This document shows, in pieces, positions 24,087 to 31,540 of a DNA stretch of 34,688 bases. A program made the position numbers and the translations under genes. Each line of letters begins with the position of its first letter. Position 1 is the stretch's first letter. Source of the DNA: Desulfobacterales bacterium (lineage in GTDB: Bacteria > Desulfobacterota > Desulfobacteria > Desulfobacterales > CAFBRK01); assembly GCA_021737185.1 (NCBI GenBank), contig JAIPEL010000040.1:1-34688 (forward strand), written 5' to 3'. A model generated the notes under the pieces. The model was not told the DNA's origin. It ran no database searches and saw nothing but the letters and a program-made list of their open reading frames with translations.

Positions 24087-26450
24087 ATGGAGTTTGAACG
24101 AAGCATCATGAAGCGTTCCCAGTCCAATGCATCCGACACATGCCCGAACGTTGGACCGGCCCAGACCGATGAACTTTTGTCGGATGCGCGCTACCGGGCC
24201 TTCATGGAAGAGGTGGCCGACGGGTTTTACGAAACGGACCTGAAGGGGAACTTCACCTTTTTCAACAATGCGTTCTGTATGATTTTCGGCTACGAACGTT
24301 CAGAGATGCTGGGCCGCAATTTCCGGGAATTCATGGACGAGAAGACGGCCGAACTCGCCTTTGAAAGCTTTAACCGCATCTACCGGACCGGTCGGGACCT
24401 GGTGGACATCATCTGGTGGATCACCCGAAAGGACGGCAGCAGACGAATTCTTGAGACTTCCGCCCGCCTGATTTTCGACAAACATGGATCGAAGGTCGGT
24501 TTTCGAGGCATTTCCCGGGACGTGACCGAAAATTACCGCGCCCGCCAAAGCGCCATCGAAGCCAAAAAGCTCGCCGAATGCCAGTACGAAGCCAGCCGTC
24601 AGGCCGAACTGCGGTATCGCGCTTTTCTTGAGTTCATCCCCGATCCGGTGTTCGTCTTCAACCTCGACAACACCGTATCCTATCTCAACCCGGCCTTCGA
24701 GCGGGTCTTCGGCTGGACCCTGGCCGAACTGGAAGGGAAAATCATCCCGTTCGTGCCGCCGGAGCGCCGGGCGGAAACCCGACAGGGCATCGAGCGGCTG
24801 CTTCGGGAAAAGGTGGTCCACGGCTTTGAAACCCAGCGGGTGACAAAGGACGGGCGCCTGCTGGACATCGTTCTCGACGGCGCGGTTTTTTACGACGAAA
24901 ACCAGCGTCCGGCCGGTCAAGTGGTCATCCTCAGGGACGTCACCCAGGAAAAGCGGATCGCTCGGGTCAACCACGCCCTGTTCCGGATCGCCGAAGCGCT
25001 GTATCGATTTCGCCGGCTCGACGAACGGCTCGAGTTCATCGCCCGGCAGGTCCAGGATCTTCTGGAGGTCGAAGGCGCCTCGGTGATCCTCCTCGACGAG
25101 GCCCGAAAGGAATTCTACTTCCGGGTCGCGGCGTTCGAAGACAGTGAAACCGGCGACAAGATGAAGGAGGTTCGGTTTCCCGCCGACAAGGGAGTCGCCG
25201 GCGAGGTCTACCGTACCGGAAAGCCTCTCCTGGTTCCCGACACTTCCCAAAGCCCCCATTACTTCGGCGCGGTGGACCGAAAGGCAGGCTACAACACCCG
25301 GACGATGCTCGACGTACCGATCCAGATTCAAGACCGGATGATCGGCGTTCTGTGCGCGGTCAATAAAAAAGCCGGCGCCTTCGACGAAACCGACGTGGAA
25401 CTGCTTTCCGCCGTTGCCAGCATCGTCGCCCTTCCGGTGGAAAATGCGCGGATCAACGAGGAGTTGAAACGCTCCTATGAAGAGGTGAAAAGCCTGAACC
25501 GGGCAAAGGACCGGGTCATCCATCACCTATCCCACGAGCTGAAAACGCCGGTTTCGGTGCTGTCGGCCTCCCTGGGGCTGCTGCACCGGCAAGCAGGCGC
25601 CGGCAATCCAACCGTGGGCCGAATCCTCGAGCGTGCCGAACGGAACCTGCAGCGCATTTTGGACATGCAGTATGCGATCGAAGACATCCTTCGGGAGAAG
25701 GACTACACGAGCCATCGGATGCTGTCGCTGATCCTCGATGCCAGCGTCGATGTGATAGAAAGCTTTGCCGACGAGGAAACCGGAAGCGAAGAGGCCGCCG
25801 AACACATCCGCCGCCGCATCGAGGATATGTTCGGCCCCCGGGAGGCGGTCTCCGAGCTCATTGCCCTGGACCGATTCGTGGCAGGACAAATCGAAGCGCT
25901 GCGCCCCCGCTTCGCCCACCGCACCTGCCGGGTCGAGGTTCGGATAGAACCGACCGAGCCGGTGGAAATTCCTGCTGAAGTGCTCGAAAAAATCGTCGAG
26001 GGGCTGGTGCGAAACGCGGTGGAAAACACTCCGGACGAAGGCCTGATCGAAGTAACGGTCCGCAGCGGCGCCCAGGGCCCGGAGCTGGAGGTGAAGGATT
26101 ACGGGGTGGGCATTACCGAAGAAAACCAGCAGCTGATCTTCGAAAACTACTTCACCTCCTACGAACCGATGCAGTATTCTTCCCGGCGGCCTTATGACTT
26201 CAACGCGGGCGGCAAGGGCTTCGATCTTCTTCGGATGAAAATCTTCTCGGAGCGTTACGGTTTCAAGCTGCAAATGGAATCCGAACGCTGCGTGCACCTT
26301 CCCGACGACGGCCAAACCGGCCCCGGAAGCGTGGATTTTTGCGCCAGCTGCAACAGCATCGCCGACTGCATGGAAAGCGGCGGTACCACCATGACCGTCA
26401 TTTTTCCCGGGGCCGAGGCCGAGCCGGAAAAAAACGAAACAAATGGCTGA
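24087..26450 (+). CDS. PAS-PAS-GAF sensor histidine kinase with Cys insert
   Basis: Soluble sensor kinase, 787 residues from ATG 24087 (ATG 24108 is equally possible; neither has a clear ribosome site). Domains in order: PAS (about 30-150, FYETDLKGNFTFFN), PAS (about 170-290, PVFVFNLDNTVSYLN), GAF (about 305-455), HisKA with phospho-acceptor His483 in HLSHELKTPVSVL, and a HATPase with N-box LVRNAVENT, G1 DYGVGI and G2 GGKGF. A roughly 90-residue helical segment lies between HisKA and the ATPase. Between the G2 box and the last strand is an insert with C735, C752, C755 and C761, unusual for a kinase ATP lid and possibly a metal or redox site. No membrane segment is seen. It begins a cassette with a second kinase and a receiver protein. 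The signal is unknown; aromatic control is conceivable. Confidence 0.88.
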   Translation: MEFERSIMKRSQSNASDTCPNVGPAQTDELLSDARYRAFMEEVADGFYETDLKGNFTFFNNAFCMIFGYERSEMLGRNFREFMDEKTAELAFESFNRIYRTGRDLVDIIWWITRKDGSRRILETSARLIFDKHGSKVGFRGISRDVTENYRARQSAIEAKKLAECQYEASRQAELRYRAFLEFIPDPVFVFNLDNTVSYLNPAFERVFGWTLAELEGKIIPFVPPERRAETRQGIERLLREKVVHGFETQRVTKDGRLLDIVLDGAVFYDENQRPAGQVVILRDVTQEKRIARVNHALFRIAEALYRFRRLDERLEFIARQVQDLLEVEGASVILLDEARKEFYFRVAAFEDSETGDKMKEVRFPADKGVAGEVYRTGKPLLVPDTSQSPHYFGAVDRKAGYNTRTMLDVPIQIQDRMIGVLCAVNKKAGAFDETDVELLSAVASIVALPVENARINEELKRSYEEVKSLNRAKDRVIHHLSHELKTPVSVLSASLGLLHRQAGAGNPTVGRILERAERNLQRILDMQYAIEDILREKDYTSHRMLSLILDASVDVIESFADEETGSEEAAEHIRRRIEDMFGPREAVSELIALDRFVAGQIEALRPRFAHRTCRVEVRIEPTEPVEIPAEVLEKIVEGLVRNAVENTPDEGLIEVTVRSGAQGPELEVKDYGVGITEENQQLIFENYFTSYEPMQYSSRRPYDFNAGGKGFDLLRMKIFSERYGFKLQMESERCVHLPDDGQTGPGSVDFCASCNSIADCMESGGTTMTVIFPGAEAEPEKNETNG

Positions 26451-26499
26451 GGCCCTGCCCCGGATCAAAATGCCTTTCCTAATCAAGGCAAAGGAAGCC

Positions 26500-27336
26500 A
26501 TGAAAGAACGCGACCAAAACCAAAACCCGACCGGAAAGAGCGCCGAACAGGCGCCTGTCCGAAGGTTCTTCGATGATTTGAAAATCGAGTTTCTGATTCA
26601 CGAGCTCAAGGACCCCATTGCCGTCATCGAAACCGGCGCCCGCGCCCTGCTGGAAAGAGCGGACAAATACGGGCCGCTCACCGAGCGACAGCAGAGAACA
26701 CTGAACCGGATGCTTCGCAGCACCCAGAAAACGCGCGAAATGCTCTACGATCTGCTGGAAGTCGGCCGCTCTGAAGCCGGATTTTGCGCATGCTGTCATT
26801 TTGCGCCGGTGCAGGTGACTTGCGAGGTCCTGATGGACGTGCTGGAAACCCTGTCTCAAAGAGTTCCTGAAGAGCTGCGGCGTTCTCCGGAGGCCGGGAA
26901 ACTGGAAATCTTTTTGTCCGGCATCGGCGTACGCATGGCCGTCACTCCGGCGGCGGTCGAAGCGGAGATGTTTCAGGACGAGAGAAAGTTCAGGCAGATC
27001 GTCGGCAACCTGATCAAAAACGGGCTCCACCACCGCAAGGAATCTTTGGAAATCCGGATCGAAAAACCGGCCCCCGACGCGCTGTGCATTTCCCTTGCCG
27101 ACGACGGACCGGGCGTCGACCCCAAGCATCACCAGCTCATATTCCGGCGATATGCCCAGGTCGCCGAGTGCGCCGCCGTCGACCGAAAAGGTCATGGTCT
27201 CGGATTGGCCGGGGCGTTGGTTCTTGCCCGGTGCCTGGGCGGAGAGATCACCATCGACAGCCGAAAAGGACGAGGGGCGACATTCCGATTGACGCTTCCG
27301 TTGGTGTTGGAAGCTGCCAGTCTGGACAGACCATAG
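26500..27336 (+). CDS. Histidine kinase core protein (HisKA-HATPase, no sensor domain)
   Basis: 278 residues from ATG 26500, preceded by AAAGGAAG; the open frame starts at 26443, overlapping the first kinase, but that start has no site. H34 in FLIHELKDPIAVIETG is the phospho-acceptor. The ATPase shows N-box IVGNLIKNGLHH, G1 DDGPGVD and G2 GHGLGLAGALVL. There is no PAS or membrane domain, so it probably takes its signal from a partner. A short Cys cluster C96-A-C98-C99-H100 sits between HisKA and the ATPase. It follows the PAS-PAS-GAF kinase and precedes the receiver gene across an octamer array. It could be a phosphorelay partner or a phosphatase for the receiver. Confidence 0.85.
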   Translation: MKERDQNQNPTGKSAEQAPVRRFFDDLKIEFLIHELKDPIAVIETGARALLERADKYGPLTERQQRTLNRMLRSTQKTREMLYDLLEVGRSEAGFCACCHFAPVQVTCEVLMDVLETLSQRVPEELRRSPEAGKLEIFLSGIGVRMAVTPAAVEAEMFQDERKFRQIVGNLIKNGLHHRKESLEIRIEKPAPDALCISLADDGPGVDPKHHQLIFRRYAQVAECAAVDRKGHGLGLAGALVLARCLGGEITIDSRKGRGATFRLTLPLVLEAASLDRP

Positions 27337-27343
27337 GGATCAG

Positions 27344-27576
27344 GTCAATTGGCCGGGCGGTTGATTGGCTAATTGGCCAGACGGTTGATTGGTCGATTGA
27401 CCGGGGGGTTGATTGGTCAAATAGTTAAATGGTCGATTGGAGAAACAGACGCGCCGTTCTCGTTGGACGCCAATCTTTTGACGAATCAACGAATTAACCA
27501 ATTGACCAATTGACCAATTAACGAATCAACCAATCAACGACTTGACCATTCGACCAATCAACGAATCAACCAAATC
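27344..27576. repeat. TTGATTGG octamer array, inverted pair (R4, longest)
   Basis: The left block (27344-27440) and right block (27478-27576) comprise about 12 8-nt units each, TTGATTGG-like and CCAATCAA-like, separated by about 37 nt. This could form a long imperfect hairpin between kinase and receiver genes. The right block ends next to the AAGGGAG ribosome site of the receiver gene. Confidence 0.85.
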
Positions 27577-27589
27577 AAGGGAGCAAGCA

Positions 27590-28147
27590 ATGGGAGCCAC
27601 GAGATCGAGTCTGAAAGGAAAGCGGATTCTGGCCGTTGACGACGAGATTGACATCCTCGAAACCATCGAGGATATCCTGGACGATGCAGAGGTGGACCGG
27701 GCGACCGACTACGACTCGGCCTCGGCAAAGATTCGCCGGGGGGGCTACGATCTGGCCATTTTGGACATCATGGGCGTCGAAGGGCTCAAGCTCCTGGACG
27801 AAGCCGTAGACCGAGGCATCCCGGCAGTCATGCTCACGGCCCATGCCATCAATCCGGAAACGCTCATGGCCTCGATCCGAAAAGGCGCCATCTCCTATCT
27901 GCCCAAAGAGACGCTGGCCGAACTCGACACGCTGCTGGAAGAAATACTGAGTGCATACGAGAAAGGAAAGCCGCCCTGGGAGCTTCTTTTCGACAAACTG
28001 GGCACCTATTTCGACGAGCGGTTCGGACCGGGCTGGAAGGAAAAAGACCGCGAGTTCTGGTCGGACTTCAGCCGGACCTACCAGATCGGCAAGGGCATCA
28101 CCAGCCGCCTTTCCAAGGACCCGCGGTTCAGGGACAAAGGATTTTAA
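27590..28147 (+). CDS. Response regulator, receiver domain without recognised output
   Basis: 185 residues from ATG 27590 with AAGGGAG eight nt upstream; the longer open frame from 27542 translates the octamer array. The receiver has the acidic pair VDDE, phospho-Asp in LAILDIMG, the Thr switch MLTAHA and Lys in YLPKE. After residue 125 comes a helical tail (SAYEKGKPPWELLFDKLGTYFDERFGPGWKEKDREFWSD) with no helix-turn-helix or other DNA-binding motif that I recognise. It therefore probably signals through protein contacts or a phosphorelay. Last gene of the sensor cassette, ended by a terminator. Confidence 0.85.
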   Translation: MGATRSSLKGKRILAVDDEIDILETIEDILDDAEVDRATDYDSASAKIRRGGYDLAILDIMGVEGLKLLDEAVDRGIPAVMLTAHAINPETLMASIRKGAISYLPKETLAELDTLLEEILSAYEKGKPPWELLFDKLGTYFDERFGPGWKEKDREFWSDFSRTYQIGKGITSRLSKDPRFRDKGF

Positions 28148-28188
28148 CCGGAGGCCTTGTCTGCGGGTCGACGATTCTAAAAAATCAT

Positions 28189-28230
28189 GGCGCGGACTGC
28201 CCGAGAGGGGCAGCCCGCGCCTTTCTTTTT
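28189..28230 (+). terminator. Rho-independent terminator of the sensor cassette
   Basis: GGCGCGGACTGCC (28189-28201) pairs with GGCAGCCCGCGCC (28209-28221), one mismatch, 7-nt loop, followed by TTTCTTTTT. It lies 41 nt after the response-regulator stop. Confidence 0.85.
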
Positions 28231-28555
28231 CCGGCACATCGCGCCGAGGGTCTATCCGTATTGCGCTGTTAATTCGGCAGTCCGAAAGGCTCAATATGTT
28301 GTGGGTGATTAAAAATTAAGTGAAGGTGGGCTATGGGGAGTGCTAGACGCGAGGAGGGCTTCGATGCACTATTAAGGTATTGTACAACGTAAAGCTAAGC
28401 GGCCGGGTCGCTCTATTTGAGCCGTTTTCAAAGCCTCCTACGCCTGGCAATTGGGAAACTTCGGTAAAGGCTGAAATTTGCCCGGTCCGCTTGAGCGATT
28501 TGTTGTGCCGAATCTATTTGATTTCAGGACCTTAATCATTTTCGGGAAAAAGGCC
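28231..28555. other. Gene-free stretch
   Basis: About 325 nt between the response-regulator terminator and the brnT promoter. I see no gene, ribosome site or clear repeat. The sequence may be remnant DNA at the edge of the toxin-antitoxin region. Confidence 0.4.
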
Positions 28556-28584
28556 TTGACATATACATACATTATATGCATTAT
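28556..28584 (+). promoter_or_regulatory. brnTA promoter
   Basis: TTGACA (28556-28561), 17-nt spacer, CATTAT (28579-28584). The spacer is A/T-rich with repeated ATACATA/ATGCAT elements, a likely site for autoregulation by BrnA. Predicted transcription start is within a few bases of the brnT ATG at 28591. Confidence 0.7.
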
Positions 28585-28590
28585 AGACTC

Positions 28591-28863
28591 ATGCGAATCT
28601 CATGGGACCCCAAAAAGGCCGAAAGCAATTTCCGCAACCACAAAGTGAGATTCTCAGATGCGGAATCGGTGCTTTTTGATCCGCTGGCCCTGACGATCGA
28701 GGACCAGAGCGTCTCCGGAGAGCAAAGATTCGTATCCCTCGGTGCTGACGCGCTCGGGAGAGTCTTGGTATTGGTCTCTACAGAAGTTCAAGACGGTTTT
28801 CGGATAATTTCCGCGCGGAGGGCAACTCCTTCCGAAAGGAGACGATATGAAGAAGGAATATAA
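28591..28863 (+). CDS. brnT: BrnT-family ribonuclease toxin
   Basis: 90-residue type II toxin, an RNase of the BrnT family that arrests translation. MRISWDPKKAESNFRNHKVRFSDAESVLFDP is the characteristic start, and GRVLVLVSTEVQ...RIISARRATPSERRRYEEG the C-terminal core. ATG 28591 fits the family start; ATG 28576 lies inside the promoter. No ribosome-binding site precedes it, suggesting a leaderless message. The antitoxin gene overlaps the 3' end by 17 nt. Base composition is lower in GC than the metabolic genes, consistent with acquisition. Confidence 0.9.
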   Translation: MRISWDPKKAESNFRNHKVRFSDAESVLFDPLALTIEDQSVSGEQRFVSLGADALGRVLVLVSTEVQDGFRIISARRATPSERRRYEEGI

Positions 28864-29104
28864 TTTCAAAAACGCGAAAAGGGGTCAAGTGATCCCCCAA
28901 AAGGGCAAAACCAGAATCACCATCTATCTTGACACGGATATTCTTGAGGAATTCCGTGCCCGAGCGGATGCGGCCGGATACGGTTATCAAACAATGATAA
29001 ACGAGGCACTGCGCAAATATCTTGAGAAAGCGGAAAAACCGCTGGACGAGGGTGTCCTTCGGCAAGTGATTCGGGAGGAACTTGAAAGGGTCAGCCCGCA
29101 TTGA
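28847..29104 (+). CDS. brnA: BrnA-family antitoxin
   Basis: 85-residue antitoxin partner of BrnT. The central KTRITIYLDTDILEEFRARADAAGYGYQTMINEALRKYLEKA is a ribbon-helix-helix DNA-binding segment, as in BrnA. The basic N terminus (KKEYNFKNAKRGQV) usually contacts the toxin. ATG 28847 has AAAGGAG six nt upstream inside brnT, unlike brnT itself, so antitoxin translation is probably the stronger. The BrnT-BrnA complex should repress the promoter at 28556. Confidence 0.9.
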   Translation: MKKEYNFKNAKRGQVIPQKGKTRITIYLDTDILEEFRARADAAGYGYQTMINEALRKYLEKAEKPLDEGVLRQVIREELERVSPH

Positions 29105-29422
29105 GACTTTCCTTTTCTCAGGTGATCAGCTTTCAACCCCTGGCATGAAACATGCTTGTTTGTCTGGCACCCGATATTTTATACTAGATAATTATGACAT
29201 AATATCACGCAAAAAAGCGCGGTTATCGGGATTGATCTTCCATCTCCATGTTCTCAAAGGGCTGGAAAAAAAGCGTCGGACAGATTCGGTAATCCTTGTA
29301 AAATCTGCCAGGTTCAGCGAGCACTATTACCATGCCTCGACGATATTCCGGCTTTCCCTGGCAAATTCCCACGACACGAGATATAGAATTTGTGTAGCAG
29401 GTATTCACGCCAAATTTCAATT
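29105..29422. other. Gene-free stretch between two toxin-antitoxin modules
   Basis: About 320 nt separating the 3' ends of brnA (plus) and mazF (minus). Open frames on both strands lack ribosome sites and family features. A/T-rich. No clear terminator stem was recognised. Confidence 0.4.
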
Positions 29423-29752
29423 TTAGAATGCGAATAGACTTTGAAGGACTGAAACGACTTCAAGTTGGGTTTTTGAATCAAGAGTGCCCAGACTTTTCAT
29501 CAATCTTGTTTTGTCGATCGTTCGAATCTGGTCTAATACAATTTGCCCCTTCTTTTTTTTGAAGACACAATTTACCCGGGTCGGGTACTCTCTTGAAGCT
29601 GTGGTCATGGGCGCTACAATGACAGTTCGTATGTGTCGATTCATTTCATCGGGAGACACAATTAGACACGGTCTTGTCTTTTGAATTTCCGAACCGACCG
29701 CAGGATCGAGGCTGATTAGGTAAACATCGAATCTTTTCGCTACCATTGCCAT
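29423..29752 (-). CDS. mazF: MazF/PemK-family endoribonuclease toxin
   Basis: 109-residue mRNA interferase. FDVYLISLDPAVGSEIQKTRPCLIVSPDEMN is the conserved first region, including the basic residue before PCLIV. TVIVAPMTTASREYPTRV and GQIVLDQIRTIDKTRL follow, all typical of PemK/MazF. ATG 29752 (or 29746) overlaps the antitoxin gene by 13 nt, with GAGGA inside the antitoxin end. Expression therefore depends on translation of mazE. Moderate GC, no frame damage, all expected motifs present: probably functional. Confidence 0.9.
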   Translation of the reverse strand: MAMVAKRFDVYLISLDPAVGSEIQKTRPCLIVSPDEMNRHIRTVIVAPMTTASREYPTRVNCVFKKKKGQIVLDQIRTIDKTRLMKSLGTLDSKTQLEVVSVLQSLFAF

Positions 29753-29994
29753 TCTTCCTCATCCCATGAGTGGTCAAGGTTTTCATCGTCGATCAGCGGC
29801 TTGTCGTCACCCGTTTCGGCCATGGCTTTAAAAGAGTCCTCCCAGCCTTCTCTGGAATCCAAGACAGGTCGAACGATGATTCGGTTGCTTTCAACTTCAA
29901 GCTCTACATCTTCTCCAATTCCGGTTTGGTCAAGAAAAGGCTTCGGTATTCGAATTCCCTTGGAATTTCCAATTTTTACAATTCTGGATCTCAT
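29740..29994 (-). CDS. mazE: MazE-like AbrB-fold antitoxin
   Basis: 84 residues. SRIVKIGNSKGIRIPKPFLDQTGIGEDVELEVESNRIIVRPV is a SpoVT/AbrB swapped-hairpin domain. The acidic C terminus (DDENLDHSWDEEEWQW) is the disordered segment that wraps the toxin. ATG 29994 follows AAAGGAG nine nt upstream. It has a strong promoter at 30055-30027 that it presumably represses with MazF. Confidence 0.9.
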   Translation of the reverse strand: MRSRIVKIGNSKGIRIPKPFLDQTGIGEDVELEVESNRIIVRPVLDSREGWEDSFKAMAETGDDKPLIDDENLDHSWDEEEWQW

Positions 29995-30026
29995 ATTGAT
30001 TTTCTCCTTTCGCGGTTTGTGCCCAC

Positions 30027-30055
30027 ATTGTAATTACACTCATAAATAAAGTCAA
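30027..30055 (-). promoter_or_regulatory. mazEF promoter
   Basis: TTGACT (30055-30050), 17-nt spacer, TACAAT (30032-30027) on the minus strand. A TGTAATTACA palindrome overlaps the spacer and -10 and could be the MazE operator. Confidence 0.75.
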
Positions 30056-30082
30056 GGCCGAACCTGAGTGAATCTGCCAAAC

Positions 30083-30114
30083 AAAAAACCCTCTTGCTCG
30101 CATTGAGCAGAGGG
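30083..30114 (-). terminator. Terminator downstream of the YdfG-like SDR gene
   Basis: CCCTCTTGCTC (30089-30099) pairs with GAGCAGAGGG (30105-30114), one bulged T. It is followed on the minus strand by TTTTTT (30088-30083). It insulates the mazEF promoter from the SDR transcript. The 190 nt between it and the SDR gene hold a degenerate octamer remnant (around 30207-30250) and no gene. Confidence 0.75.
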
Positions 30115-30304
30115 CTTTCCTTTAGCTGGAACCATGAGGCTCACATAGAAGCGCCAGGTCGAACAGAACATTCTCCGCGTCTCAGCGCGCGGGAACCCGG
30201 TTCTTTGATCAACCAGATGGCCGAACGGTTAAATGGCCGATTCAGCAGCACCTTAACGGCCGTCTTTTCGACGATCCGCTTTTTTTCCCAATCGACCCTA
30301 TCTG

Positions 30305-31063
30305 CTACTCCTCCCGATGGATCGCAAACGGCGCCCAGGTCTGGAAGGTGGCCATCACCTCCACCCGGTTGATGTTCACGTGGCCGGGAACGGAAACCAC
30401 CCAGTGAATGATGTCGGCGATGTCTTCGGCGGTCAGCGGTTCAGTGTTTTTGTAAACAGACGCTGCCTTATCGGCGTCTCCTTCGAAGCGAACCACGGAA
30501 AATTCGGTCTCGGAAAGGCCGGGCTCGATGTTGGTGACCCTCACCCGGGTGCCGGCCAGGTCGCAGCGCAGGTTGCGGGAAAACTGCATAACGAAAGCCT
30601 TGGTGGCGCTGTAAACGTTGCCCCCGGGGTAGGGCCAGTCGCCGGCGATCGACCCCAGGTTGACGATGTGCCCTTGGTTGCGCGCCACCATCTGCGGCAG
30701 CACGGAACGGGCACAGTAGATCAGACCCTTGATATTGGTGTCGATCATGGTCTCCCAGTCGTCCAGGTCGGCTTTGTGGGAGGGCTCCAGCCCCCGGGCC
30801 AGCCCGGCGTTGTTGATCAGGACGTCAATGCCGGCAAAAGGCTCCGGAAGGCTGGAAATCGCCTGCTCCACCGCCGTTCTGTCCCGCACATCCAGCGCCA
30901 AAACGTGGACCGGCGCCTTTGCTGCCAGCTCGCTTTTGAGCTGCTCGAGCCGATCGAGGCGCCGGGCGGCCAGAATCAACGGCCTTCCCTCTTCGGCAAA
31001 CTTTTCCGCGCATGCCTTTCCGAACCCCGAACTGGCCCCGGTGATCAATACAGTTCCGTCCAC
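30305..31063 (-). CDS. NADP-dependent short-chain dehydrogenase (YdfG-like)
   Basis: 252-residue SDR. TGASSGFGKACAEKFAEEG is the NAD(P) loop, AARRLDRL suggests NADP preference, NNAG is at about 86-89, and catalytic GSIAGDWPYPGGNVYSATK has Ser-Tyr-x3-Lys. The C terminus PGHVNINRVEVMATFQTWAPF resembles YdfG-type 3-hydroxy acid/malonic semialdehyde dehydrogenases, which reduce or oxidise small 3-hydroxy acids. GTG 31063 is preceded by AAGGGAG eleven nt upstream. It stands alone with a terminator downstream. No link to the aromatic genes is visible. Confidence 0.85.
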   Translation of the reverse strand: MDGTVLITGASSGFGKACAEKFAEEGRPLILAARRLDRLEQLKSELAAKAPVHVLALDVRDRTAVEQAISSLPEPFAGIDVLINNAGLARGLEPSHKADLDDWETMIDTNIKGLIYCARSVLPQMVARNQGHIVNLGSIAGDWPYPGGNVYSATKAFVMQFSRNLRCDLAGTRVRVTNIEPGLSETEFSVVRFEGDADKAASVYKNTEPLTAEDIADIIHWVVSVPGHVNINRVEVMATFQTWAPFAIHREE

Positions 31064-31229
31064 GGTCGCTTCGCTCCCTTCCGTTTTAAAATTGCCGGTG
31101 CAATTGTAAAACGATGATTAAAATCTTATGTGAAACTAGGCCAAAATGGCATAGTTTCACCCTTGATCAAACTGGTCGGTTGAGATCAAAAGATTCGTAT
31201 AAATCTCCCGCCGGAGAATCTTGATAGTT

Positions 31230-31381
31230 TCGTAAAAAGTCCGAATCGGCCCCTATTCGTCATTCCGGACGAGCGGAGCGAGATTCGGAATCCAGTGATT
31301 TCAAGCACATCTGGATGCCCCCGGATCGAGTCCGGGGCAGGCTTATCAAGTCCGGCATGACGCTTCGGAGACTTTTTACGA
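31230..31381. repeat. MITE-like fold-back element (copy 3)
   Basis: 152 bp bounded by TCGTAAAAAG (31230-31239) and CTTTTTACGA (31372-31381). Inside, GTCATTCCGGA near the left end is complementary with one mismatch to TCCGGCATGAC near the right end, and CCCCGGA-TCGAG-TCCGGGG forms a nested stem. The element can fold over its entire length and encodes nothing. Confidence 0.7.
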
Positions 31382-31517
31382 TTTCATCAATCTTGAATCT
31401 GGAATTTTGAATCACGCCGCGGCCAGCGGCGGGGCTCGTATGTATCCATTTGAATTCGCAATTCATGCCGACACTGAACCTAAATTGCAGGTCTGCCCAC
31501 CAGTGTCAAACATTTGA

Positions 31518-31536
31518 ATATCGAGGAACGCGAAAT
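31518..31536. repeat. 19-nt TTTCGCG palindrome (copy 5, degenerate)
   Basis: ATATCGAG-GAA-CGCGAAAT. The right half is intact; the left half has two mismatches. It sits 4 nt from the stop-codon hairpin of the O-methyltransferase gene, the same composite as at 8262-8327. Confidence 0.5.
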
Positions 31537-31540
31537 CTAA

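Noticed and set aside
11285..27576. CRISPR array from the regularly repeated TTGATTGG units
   Set aside because: Units are 8 nt without unique spacers, occur as inverted blocks, and no cas genes are present.
27590..28147. DNA-binding regulator of the TGTAGCT operator
   Set aside because: The response regulator has no visible DNA-binding domain after its receiver, so direct operator binding is not supported.
29082..29426. Small gene between brnA and mazF
   Set aside because: No ribosome site, overlaps brnA in another frame, and shows no recognisable family features.
30207..30300. Fifth octamer array before the YdfG-like SDR gene
   Set aside because: Only a few degenerate units and no convincing inverted partner; treated as a remnant at most.
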